This document shows, piece after piece, positions 7,564-14,436 of a DNA stretch of 26,325 nt (positions are counted from its first letter, which is position 1; each line of letters opens with the position of its first letter). The translations under genes and the position numbers were made by a program. Below the pieces are notes generated by a model. It had not been told where the DNA came from, searched no databases, and saw only the letters and a list, made by a program, of their open reading frames with translations. Origin of the DNA: an uncultured Ruminiclostridium sp. (GTDB lineage: Bacteria > Bacillota > Clostridia > Oscillospirales > Acutalibacteraceae); assembly GCA_902490005.1 (NCBI GenBank), contig CABUCM010000038.1, forward strand, positions 1 through 26,325, written 5' to 3'.

Positions 7564-9017
7564 TTTGCCAGCCCTCCTTCTTTCGCCTGTTCAAAGGCAT
7601 AGCCCGCCCGGTACAGCATGGGTTCGCTGTAAGCCGGGCCGATAAGCTGCATGCCAACCGGCAGGCCGTCCTCATCCTCCCCGCAGGGCAGGGAAAGGGA
7701 CGGGATGCCCGCGATATTCACCGGCACCGTGCACACGTCGCCTAAATACATTTGCAGGGGGTCGGCTGTTTTCTCTCCCAGACGGTACGCGGTGGTGGGC
7801 GCCACCGGCGCTAAAATCAGGTCGTGGCTTTGCAGCGCCCGGTGAAATTCTCGCTGAATCAGAGTGCGCACCTGAAGGGCCTTTTTATAGTAAGCGTCGT
7901 AATAGCCGGCGCTGAGGACGAAGCTGCCCAGCATAATTCGGCGCTTCACCTCTTTGCCGAAGCCCTGGGTGCGGGTGGCTTTATACAGCTCGTCGATGTT
8001 CTCATAATCCTTGGCCCGAAAGCCGTATTTCACCCCGTCGAACCGGGCCAGGTTGGAGGAAGCCTCGGCGGAGGAAATGACGTAATAGGCGGGCAGGGCG
8101 TATTCCAACGCCGGCAGATCCGCCTCCTCCACAACGGCGCCCAGCGCCTCATATTGCTTTGCCGCCGCCAGCACGGCGTCCTTCACGCCGGGGGAGATTC
8201 CCTCTCCGAAATACTGCTTGGGCAGGGCGATCCTCATGCCCTTCACCTCTTTGCCGATCTCCCCGGTAAAATCATCCCACCGGTGGTTCAGAGAGGTGGC
8301 GTCCCTTGGGTCTTTTCCCGCCAAAGCGTTCATTACTAGGGCGTTGTCGGCCACATTTTTCGTTATGGGGCCAATCTGGTCCAAAGAAGAAGCAAAGGCG
8401 ATCAGGCCGTACCGGGACACCGCGCCGTAGGTTGGCTTCATGCCCACCACGCCGCAGAACGCCGCCGGCTGGCGGATGGAGCCGCCGGTATCGGAGCCGA
8501 TGGCGTAGGCCGCCTCTTGGGCCGCCACGCAGGCCGCCGCCCCGCCGGAGCTGCCGCCGGGCACCCGGGTCAGATCTCTAGGGTTTTTGGTCACCTGGTA
8601 ATAGGAATTTTCCGTGGTGGAGCCCATGGCGAATTCATCCATATTCAGCTTGCCCAGCATTACCAGGCTTTGGTTTTGAAGCCGCTCCATCACCGTGGCG
8701 TCGTAGGGGGGCAGGAAGTTTTCCAGCATTCTGGAGGCGCAGGTGGTTTTGACCCCCTTGGTGCAGATATTATCCTTGATGCCCGCCGGAATACCGGCAA
8801 GAACCGGAAGGCTTTCGCCCTTTGCGCGTTTTTGGTCCACTTCTTTCGCCTGCTTCAAGGCGGCCTCCCGGGTCACGGTGAGGTAGGCCCCCACCTGGGG
8901 CTCCCGCCGCTCCATCTGCTCCAGATAGGCCAGAGCCGCTTCCTCGGCGGAAAGCCTCCGGGCCTGAAGCTCTTGGCTTAATTCTGAAATCGTCATATCG
9001 ATAATGGCTTGGGTCAT
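7560..9017 (-). CDS. gatA: Asp-tRNA(Asn)/Glu-tRNA(Gln) amidotransferase subunit A
   Basis: GatA, the glutaminase subunit of GatCAB that releases ammonia from glutamine. At 485 aa it is full length for the amidase-signature family. The Ser-cis-Ser-Lys triad is visible: Lys81 in GIPAGIKDNIC, Ser156 in PGGSSGGAAA, and the nucleophile Ser180 in GSDTGGSIRQPAAFCG. The ATG is preceded by GAAAGGGGG. The gene starts 16 bases after the end of the AspRS-GatC fusion and overlaps gatB by 4 bases, so all three subunits of the amidotransferase come from one transcript together with the synthetase that makes its substrate. Confidence 0.97.
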   Translation of the reverse strand: MTQAIIDMTISELSQELQARRLSAEEAALAYLEQMERREPQVGAYLTVTREAALKQAKEVDQKRAKGESLPVLAGIPAGIKDNICTKGVKTTCASRMLENFLPPYDATVMERLQNQSLVMLGKLNMDEFAMGSTTENSYYQVTKNPRDLTRVPGGSSGGAAACVAAQEAAYAIGSDTGGSIRQPAAFCGVVGMKPTYGAVSRYGLIAFASSLDQIGPITKNVADNALVMNALAGKDPRDATSLNHRWDDFTGEIGKEVKGMRIALPKQYFGEGISPGVKDAVLAAAKQYEALGAVVEEADLPALEYALPAYYVISSAEASSNLARFDGVKYGFRAKDYENIDELYKATRTQGFGKEVKRRIMLGSFVLSAGYYDAYYKKALQVRTLIQREFHRALQSHDLILAPVAPTTAYRLGEKTADPLQMYLGDVCTVPVNIAGIPSLSLPCGEDEDGLPVGMQLIGPAYSEPMLYRAGYAFEQAKEGGLAK

Positions 9018-9033
9018 TGGTTTTCCCCCTTTC

Positions 9034-11115
9034 TCACTCCACCACCTGGGGCACGAAAATACAGCCGTCGTGCCGCTCAGGGGCGTTTCTCAATAGTAAA
9101 TCCCGGTCAAACGGCGTTTGAGGCGTATCCTCCCGGAATACGTTTTTCAGTTTCGCCGCGTGGGCGGTCACCGGTACATTTTCCGTATCGATGGCCCGGA
9201 GCTGGTTGGCAAAACCCACGATTTCTTCCATATCCTTTGCCATCGCTTCCTTTTCCGCCGGACTTAACAGCAGCTTAGAAAGGTTCGCCACGTTTTCCAC
9301 ATCGATTTCCGGCTTCCGCTTTTTTCCCGCCGTTTCTCCCGCTCCCTCTCTGGAGTACAGCTGAGCGAGGCCCAAAACCTCCAGCTGCCGGGGATCCACC
9401 ACGTTAGGTGCCTGGGTCATCGGGCACACCGCGTCCTTGTTTTTGGGGAACGCAATCACATCCCGCAAGGATTCCGCCTCCAGCATCTGCATCACCAGGC
9501 GGTCCAGGCCGAAGGCAAAGCCACCGTGAGGCGGGGTGCCGTATTGGAACGCGTTGACCATAAAGCCGAACCGCTCCTCAATCTCCTCCTGGGAAAAGCC
9601 CAGAGCCTCGAACATTTTCCGCTGGACGTCCCGCTGATGAATCCGGATGCTGCCGCTTCCCAGCTCAACGCCGTTTAACACCACGTCGTAGGCCTGAGCC
9701 CGCACTCTGGCGGGGTCGGAAACTAGATAAGGGATATCCTCGGGATAAGGCATGGTAAAGGGGTGGTGGGTGGCGATGTACCGGCCCTCTTCTTGGGAAT
9801 ACTCAAATTCCGGGAAGTCGGTGACGATCAAAAACCGGTAGTCCCCCGGCGTTCTCAAAGAAAGCATATCCGCAAGCTCCAGCCGCAGACCCCCCAAGGT
9901 ACGGCATACGGTGGAGAACTGGTCCGCGCAGAACAAAATGAAATCCCCCGGCTTGCCGTCCACAGCGTCCAGCAGAGCCTGAAACTCCTTTTGGGAAAAG
10001 TATTTGGTCAAAATGGAATAAGGCTCTCCGTCGTCCTTCAGAGCGATCCACGCCATACCCTTGGCTCCCAGCTTCAGGGCCTTTTCCGTCAGTTCCTCAA
10101 TGGCGCTGCGGGTAAAGTCGCCGCGGCCCTTCACGTTGATGGCCCGCACCACGCCGCCTTGGTCGATGGCTTTGCGGAATACGGAAAATCCGCAGCCCTT
10201 CAGCAGCCCGGTCAAATCCACAATAGGAAGCTCAAACCGGAGATCCGGCTTGTCGCTGCCGTACCGATCCATGGCCTGGCGCCAGGTCATTCTAGGAAAG
10301 GGCTCCTTGAAATCAACGCCCAAGGCTTCCCGGAACAGGTTCTTGAACAGCTTTTCCAGGTGAACCAGAATATCCTCCTGGTCCACAAAAGAAAGCTCCA
10401 TATCCACCTGGGTAAATTCCGGCTGGCGGTCCGCCCGTAAATCCTCGTCCCGGAAGCACCGGGCGATCTGATAGTATTTATCCACGCCTCCTACCATCAG
10501 CAGCTGCTTGAATATCTGGGGAGACTGGGGCAGCGCGTAAAACATACCCTGGTGCACCCGGCTTGGCACCAGGTAATCCCTAGCCCCCTCCGGTGTGCTT
10601 TTTGTGAGCATTGGGGTTTCCACCTGCAAAAAGCCCTCGGCATCCAAATAGTCGTTGATGATTTTGGTCAGCTTATGGCGGAATTTCAAGTTATTCAGCA
10701 GCTTAGGCCTTCTCAGGTCCAGGAAACGGTACTGCAGCCGCAACTCTTCCCGAACGTTCCCCGCCTCGCTCATGGAAAAGGGCAGGGCCTGGGACTCTGA
10801 AAGCACCTCCAGCTTTTTTGCCGCCAGCTCGATGGTTCCGGTGGCAAGCTTGGGGTTATAGGTTTCCTCCCCGCGGATTCGCAAGGAGCCTTCCACCGCG
10901 ATGACGGATTCCAGCTTCAGCCCCTCCGCCGCGGTGAAGTCCGCCGGGGTCAGGTTCCGCCCGTCAAACACCACCTGGAGCAGGCCCTCCCGGTCTCTTA
11001 AATCGATAAAGATCACGCCGCCCATATCCCGTTTATTCTGCACCCATCCCATCACAGTCTGGGTTTGGTTCACGTTGCTTTCCCGCAACGCGCCGCAGTA
11101 ACTGGTCCGTTTCAT
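9034..11115 (-). CDS. aspS: Aspartyl-tRNA synthetase fused to GatC
   Basis: A 693-aa fusion. Residues 1 to about 590 are a bacterial-type class II AspRS: anticodon-binding OB fold with VIFIDLRDREGLLQVVFD, motif 2 region around YQIARCFRDEDLRADRQPEF, the GAD insert with INVKGRGDF, and motif 3 in GGFAFGLDRLVM. After a basic linker (AGKKRKP, about 596-602) residues 603-693 are a complete GatC: IDVENVANLSKLLLS at its start and NAPERHDGCIFVPQVVE at its end. The normal AspRS end is near KNKDAVCPMTQAP, so the extra 100 residues are not family variation. The fusion would tether the misacylating enzyme to the amidotransferase. Position 31, which I recall helps separate discriminating (Leu) from non-discriminating (His) enzymes, is Met. 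AGGAGAG precedes the start. Confidence 0.95.
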   Translation of the reverse strand: MKRTSYCGALRESNVNQTQTVMGWVQNKRDMGGVIFIDLRDREGLLQVVFDGRNLTPADFTAAEGLKLESVIAVEGSLRIRGEETYNPKLATGTIELAAKKLEVLSESQALPFSMSEAGNVREELRLQYRFLDLRRPKLLNNLKFRHKLTKIINDYLDAEGFLQVETPMLTKSTPEGARDYLVPSRVHQGMFYALPQSPQIFKQLLMVGGVDKYYQIARCFRDEDLRADRQPEFTQVDMELSFVDQEDILVHLEKLFKNLFREALGVDFKEPFPRMTWRQAMDRYGSDKPDLRFELPIVDLTGLLKGCGFSVFRKAIDQGGVVRAINVKGRGDFTRSAIEELTEKALKLGAKGMAWIALKDDGEPYSILTKYFSQKEFQALLDAVDGKPGDFILFCADQFSTVCRTLGGLRLELADMLSLRTPGDYRFLIVTDFPEFEYSQEEGRYIATHHPFTMPYPEDIPYLVSDPARVRAQAYDVVLNGVELGSGSIRIHQRDVQRKMFEALGFSQEEIEERFGFMVNAFQYGTPPHGGFAFGLDRLVMQMLEAESLRDVIAFPKNKDAVCPMTQAPNVVDPRQLEVLGLAQLYSREGAGETAGKKRKPEIDVENVANLSKLLLSPAEKEAMAKDMEEIVGFANQLRAIDTENVPVTAHAAKLKNVFREDTPQTPFDRDLLLRNAPERHDGCIFVPQVVE

Positions 11116-11149
11116 CTCACTGTTCTCTCCTTTGCGCTGTTTTCACCAA

Positions 11150-11425
11150 ATAAAAAAGGCCATTCATCCCATCCCTGGGACGAAAGGCCAAAGCTTTCCG
11201 CGGTACCACCCAAATAGGCCCGAGGGCCCACTCACAACACTATGGTTTGCGGCTGTAACGCGCCGCCCGCGTCCAAGCCTACTCGCGCGCACGCTTTCGG
11301 TTGGCGGCTCCGGGATGTTCTTCCTCCGGGCCTCTTGTTCCGGCTTTCACCACACGCCGGCTCTCTGAGACGCAAAACCCGGTCTACTCTTCCCATCATT
11401 GCCATTTTGCACTTATTCGGATAGT
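11150..11425 (-). promoter_or_regulatory. T-box riboswitch of the aspS-gatC-gatA-gatB operon
   Basis: On the minus strand the conserved T-box element TGGGTGGTACCGCGG lies at 11198-11212. It is followed by a terminator stem (11158-11170 with 11177-11189) and a T-run, and then by the aspS ribosome site. Stem I is recognisable: GGGA (11394-11391) pairs with TCCC (11315-11312) and CCGGG (11382-11378) with CCCGG (11330-11326). The AGTA of the specifier bulge is at 11388-11385. The 3' side of the specifier loop reads AGGAAGAACA (11325-11316). The triplet next to the conserved A is AAC (Asn, 11319-11317); one base upstream is GAA (Glu). No Asp codon is present in the loop. The riboswitch therefore senses uncharged tRNA(Asn), possibly also tRNA(Glu). 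Confidence 0.9.
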
Positions 11426-11428
11426 CTT

Positions 11429-11456
11429 ATTATAAGGGATTCTGCCCCGTTGTCAA
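11429..11456 (-). promoter_or_regulatory. Promoter of the T-box/aspS operon
   Basis: Minus-strand TTGACA (complement of 11451-11456) and TATAAT (complement of 11429-11434) are separated by 16 bases, just upstream of the T-box leader. Confidence 0.8.
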
Positions 11457-11661
11457 TGGTTTTATGAAAATAAATCCTGCATTTTTTTATTTTTAATTTA
11501 CATTTTTCCGATTTAAATAGAATTATTTTAAAATATATGCAAGTTTACAGCAAATTTCCTGCGTTTTTAATTGACACGCGGCTGGATCCGCCGGTTATCC
11601 TTAGCGTCTGGGATAAGAAAACTTCTATAAATCTCCTGTTCCCGCGGGCAGCGGCCAATTG

Positions 11662-11697
11662 AAAAAGCCCCGGTTCCGTTTGGAACCGGGGCTTTTT
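11662..11697. terminator. Terminator after the zinc-ribbon membrane protein gene
   Basis: Perfect 16-base arms (AAAAAGCCCCGGTTCC and its complement) with loop GTTT. The hairpin lies 12 bases beyond the stop of the minus-strand gene ending at 11709 and is symmetric, so usable in both directions. The stretch 11457-11661 around it is AT-rich, with no gene that I can see. Confidence 0.85.
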
Positions 11698-11708
11698 TGT
11701 GCCTGAAA

Positions 11709-12827
11709 TTATTGTACTGGGATGTCGAAGCTATATGTCTCGATATCCTCCTGCCAATCGTCGGAACGCCCTTCAAAAGTGATCTTAAAATCAGCTTGGT
11801 CGATGGCGGGAAACGCGATAACGCCCTCCGTGGTTACCCCCGGAACCAGATCTGTCTGGATTTCAGGATAATCCGCGGAGTAATTACGGGCCTCCTCATA
11901 CTGCTTTCCATTCTGAATGATCTTACTGTTAAAGGAATAGGCGGAAAAGTTTGAACTGCCGTTGTTTTGAATGGTCACATAAACCCGGGTCTCTTTTTCG
12001 GCGAACTCCACCTTTTCCACGGTAATGGAATAGCCGAGCTGATCCTGGGTGACCCCGCTTAATTCCACAGACTTGATTGTGGGAACCACGGCGTCCATAT
12101 AGGTGACCACTTCAACGGAATCCGCAAGGATTGCCGGCGCGGACACGGAGCCGCCAAAGGCATTCTGTCCTTTTAAATTCCCCCGCACGATCCCGGTGAT
12201 TCTAACATAATCGTCCGCGGACACGGAAACATCGGTGGATTTATATATAACGGCCGTGTTTCTATCGTACTTTTCCGGATCGGCGAAAATTTGAAAATAA
12301 ACGCCTTCCCCATCTTTCTCTGGAGAACCAAAAACCTTTCCTGTCAGGGTCACGGACCGCCCTTCGAATTTCTTCGGGTCGGTATATAGCTGATCTATTT
12401 CATCCGCGGTCAAAGGCGCGGAATCACCGGTGCCAGCCGGCTCGGAACCATCTACGGAAGGAGTCCCCTCAGCGCCTTCGACAGAAGAGACAGTTTCAGA
12501 AACGCTGCTTGCAGGAATAGAATTTGCCGCTTTCGAGGAATTGCCTCCAGTGGCCGCCGAGACGATCAGGCTGATAATGATAATGAGGATAAACACAGCC
12601 ACGATGGCGCCGACTACAATGAGAAGGATACCCCACCAACGGATTCCCTTTCTCGGCGGCTGGGGATTGGGATACCCCGCATTCCCATATTCCGGCGCAA
12701 ATGGCATTTCCGGTCCTGGGATAGGACTTGGCTGCTGTACCGCCTGCTGGAGATTTTCGGCCGTCCTATAGCCGCAGTTGGGACAAAAATTAGATTCATA
12801 CTCAGTTCCGCAATTTGGACACTTCAT
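11709..12827 (-). CDS. Zinc-ribbon, single-pass membrane protein with extracellular OB-like and DUF4352-like domains
   Basis: A 372-aa protein of unknown role. The N-terminal zinc ribbon has Cys3, Cys6, Cys15 and Cys18 (CPNCGTEY, FCPNCGYR). A proline-rich linker leads to one strong membrane helix (about 64-90, GILLIVVGAIVAVFILIIII). Beyond a Ser/Ala/Gly-rich spacer, a domain at about 135-235 (YTDPKKFEGRSVTLTGKVFG, DDYVRITGIVRG) resembles an OB-type fold. A C-terminal domain at about 255-372 (ITVEKVEFAEKETRVYVTIQNNG) resembles DUF4352 immunoglobulin-like modules. The topology implied is ribbon inside, large part outside. AGGAGGG precedes the ATG. It looks monocistronic. The domain calls are pattern recognition; the function is unknown. 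Confidence 0.75.
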   Translation of the reverse strand: MKCPNCGTEYESNFCPNCGYRTAENLQQAVQQPSPIPGPEMPFAPEYGNAGYPNPQPPRKGIRWWGILLIVVGAIVAVFILIIIISLIVSAATGGNSSKAANSIPASSVSETVSSVEGAEGTPSVDGSEPAGTGDSAPLTADEIDQLYTDPKKFEGRSVTLTGKVFGSPEKDGEGVYFQIFADPEKYDRNTAVIYKSTDVSVSADDYVRITGIVRGNLKGQNAFGGSVSAPAILADSVEVVTYMDAVVPTIKSVELSGVTQDQLGYSITVEKVEFAEKETRVYVTIQNNGSSNFSAYSFNSKIIQNGKQYEEARNYSADYPEIQTDLVPGVTTEGVIAFPAIDQADFKITFEGRSDDWQEDIETYSFDIPVQ

Positions 12828-12911
12828 GATATAACCCTCCTGAACGTTACTATATTTTTTCTGGGGAATTTATATAGGTTTTGTGATAATTTACCACGAG
12901 CCTATTTTTAC

Positions 12912-12931
12912 ACCGCCCAGTGTTGGGCGGT
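12912..12931 (+). terminator. Terminator-like hairpin facing the phage-like patch
   Basis: ACCGCCCA (12912-12919), loop GTGT, TGGGCGGT (12924-12931), then TATTTTTTG. It would stop rightward transcripts, but no rightward gene is visible upstream, so it may protect against antisense transcription or be a leftover. Confidence 0.6.
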
Positions 12932-13005
12932 TATTTTTTGTCGGTGCCAGACAGGCATACTCACCAACAAAATCCCGCATTTAGGATAAATATTTCTAAA
13001 ACACC

Positions 13006-13058
13006 TTGATTTTTTATTTTTAAGTGGTATAATAGCAATATAAACAGAACATACGTTT
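13006..13058 (+). promoter_or_regulatory. Promoter with LexA-box-like operator, copy 1
   Basis: TTGATT (13006-13011), 16-base spacer, TATAAT (13028-13033), then GAACATACGTTT (13047-13058), one base off the Gram-positive LexA pattern GAACNNNNGTTC. The operator lies at the expected transcription start. The same promoter-operator layout recurs at 24882-24928. Downstream, after about 290 bases, comes the DUF739-type regulator. Confidence 0.6.
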
Positions 13059-13061
13059 TAT

Positions 13062-13232
13062 TTATATTGCGAAAAAAAGTGTCACAGGAACCAATAGACC
13101 CACAAATGGGACAGTAACGTTTCCGTATTGGCTGATGGCGTCCTCGCCGAATCCCGTAGGCTTTGCAAGCTGGGACGGCCTAATGTTTTTGTTTTGCACG
13201 GCTTGTTCCAGGCGTTTTTTAAACTCGGTCAA
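13062..13232 (-). pseudogene. Remnant of an XRE-type repressor N-terminus
   Basis: The minus-strand frame begins TEFKKRLEQAVQNKNIRPSQL and continues AKPTGFGEDAIS, a typical phage-repressor helix-turn-helix start. After that point the frame loses helix-turn-helix character and stops after about 20 more residues, near the LexA-like box. Only a TTG (13230-13232) is available as start and there is no ribosome site. In a shifted frame the downstream part reads RKRYCPICGS, so a frameshift or fusion with a zinc-ribbon tail is possible. It is best treated as a decayed repressor gene diverging from the DUF739-type gene. Confidence 0.4.
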
Positions 13233-13352
13233 CCGATTATCTTTTGTTTAATTTTACCATAAATTATTGGGTAGCTCAAGGAAAATTTTAGATAGTTATG
13301 ATCTTAAAAAAATCAAAAATAATAGGAACAGCCTGTCAGGAGGTGAGATATC

Positions 13353-13586
13353 ATGCGGCAATATGATTACTCCAAATTATTAGGCAGAATAAAGGAACGG
13401 GGCTTTACCCAGGCGGCCTTTGCAAAACGCCTGGGAATCAGCCCTTGTACCCTGAATTTAAGCTTGAACAATAAGCGCGGTTTCCGGCAGGATGAAATTT
13501 TTTGCGCCATTGGCCTGCTTCACATTCCCACAAACGAATTGGCCAATTATTTTTTTATGCCAAAGCTTCAGATCACTAAATATTGA
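13353..13586 (+). CDS. Phage-type helix-turn-helix regulator, DUF739/XRE-like
   Basis: A 77-aa DNA-binding protein. The sequence YDYSKLLGRIKERGFTQAAF followed by AKRLGISPCTLNLSLNNK is the usual pattern of small phage regulators of the DUF739 type, with the recognition helix at about residues 28-44, and it ends IPTNELANYFFMPKL, also typical. AGGAGGTGAG precedes the ATG with good spacing. It lies downstream of a promoter with a LexA-like box, next to a repressor remnant and before two tiny ORFs, so it probably derives from the early region of a prophage or satellite element. Confidence 0.75.
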   Translation: MRQYDYSKLLGRIKERGFTQAAFAKRLGISPCTLNLSLNNKRGFRQDEIFCAIGLLHIPTNELANYFFMPKLQITKY

Positions 13587-13686
13587 AAAGAAATCAGCGA
13601 AAAACAAACCGACAGCCTGGCGGGAAACGCCAGGAACGAGGTGTGGAAACGTTCCGATTAAAAAACCGAGATAGGAGGCTTTCAGC

Positions 13687-13821
13687 ATGGATGACAGGGA
13701 ATTAATCGTGAGGCTGGCAAAAAGGGCTGCCGAATTGGAGGACGAGCTAAACGCGCAAAAGGAGACCTCCGACTACTGGTATCACGAATATGAAAGGCTG
13801 AAACATGAAGAAAAGCAATGA
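13687..13821 (+). CDS. Small hypothetical protein, phage-like, 44 aa
   Basis: Short frame starting MDDRELIVRLAKRAAELEDE, highly charged and predicted helical (possibly a short coiled coil), ending HEEKQ. AGGAGG lies 8 bases upstream of the ATG, a strong ribosome site. It follows the regulator at 13353 by 100 bases, which contain a small hairpin (CCTGGCG/CGCCAGG, 13616-13632). It overlaps the next small frame by 17 bases. It is not recognised as a named family; proteins like this are common in phage early regions. Confidence 0.5.
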   Translation: MDDRELIVRLAKRAAELEDELNAQKETSDYWYHEYERLKHEEKQ

Positions 13822-13972
13822 CAATGGCCTTTCCCGGGCTGAATTTCAGTATCTGACCCCGCCGGACAACGAAGCGCCAAGAACCAAACAACGCCCGAGA
13901 TCCCCGGCGCTGGAAAACAGGCTTCTGTTCCCGGCGTCCGGGACATGCATCTTCCCAAAAAGCACCTGCTAG
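13805..13972 (+). CDS. Possible small hypothetical protein, 55 aa
   Basis: Begins MKKSNDNGLSRAEFQYLTPP and is Pro/Arg-rich afterwards. The start lies within the end of the preceding small gene, where GAAAGG acts as a weak ribosome site. Its stop falls inside the left arm of the terminator at 13957-13988. The position suggests a real last cistron of the patch, but no homology is recognised and the composition is unremarkable. Confidence 0.3.
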   Translation: MKKSNDNGLSRAEFQYLTPPDNEAPRTKQRPRSPALENRLLFPASGTCIFPKSTC

Positions 13973-13988
13973 GCGGCAGGTGCTTTTT
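13957..13988 (+). terminator. Terminator of the phage-like patch
   Basis: AAAAAGCACCTGC (13957-13969) and GCAGGTGCTTTTT (13976-13988) with loop TAGGCG, followed by further T. Confidence 0.85.
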
Positions 13989-14436
13989 TCTGTCCATTCT
14001 TATCTGCATAATCATTAAAATAATCCACACAACACAACCGCGGAAATGATACTGGCCGCCGTGAAAAACACGGCCCGGTTTTTTATGGCTTTCGTGAATT
14101 TCAATTGCTTTAGGCGTATCTTTTTTTAATCCAAGGCAAGCTTGTCAAACCTTACAGGAGGTAAAATCCGGCGCCGTACCGAACAATCCCCTTCGGCAGC
14201 GGCTGGCCCTGGACCGTCAATTGTTCGTATTTAGGGCCATTTCCACGGGGAAAAATGCCTATTCCACGAGATCTTCATCAAGGAAAACCGGCAAAATTTT
14301 ATTGGGTATTTTTCCATAAAGTATTACCGCCTTTCTTAGACGCGGCCTAATATTCTAACATTTTTCCATCAAGAAGGCAAACAAGGGGTAATCTGATTCT
14401 CATCCTGCGCATAGGCCGTTCTTTTACGCCCCGGCT
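13989..14436. other. Intergenic stretch with possible gene debris
   Basis: No complete gene is seen. A weaker hairpin with T-run (GCCGTG/CACGGC near 14061-14077, then TTTTTT) could terminate rightward transcripts. On the minus strand a 40-codon open frame ending at 14152 reads PKYEQLTVQGQPLPKGIVRY and then GAGFYLL, which has the look of a protein C-terminus without its body. It is probably a remnant; I do not recognise its family. Confidence 0.35.

Noticed and set aside
7159..10440. Long open frames antisense to gatB, gatA and aspS (for example 7159-7602, 9763-10440)
   Set aside because: They mirror highly conserved genes in GC-rich DNA, lack ribosome sites and have no protein-like patterns.
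13989..14120. 28-residue hydrophobic minus-strand frame ending FFTAASIISAVVLCGLF as a small toxin or holin
   Set aside because: Only a TTG start without a ribosome site; it coincides with a terminator-like hairpin.
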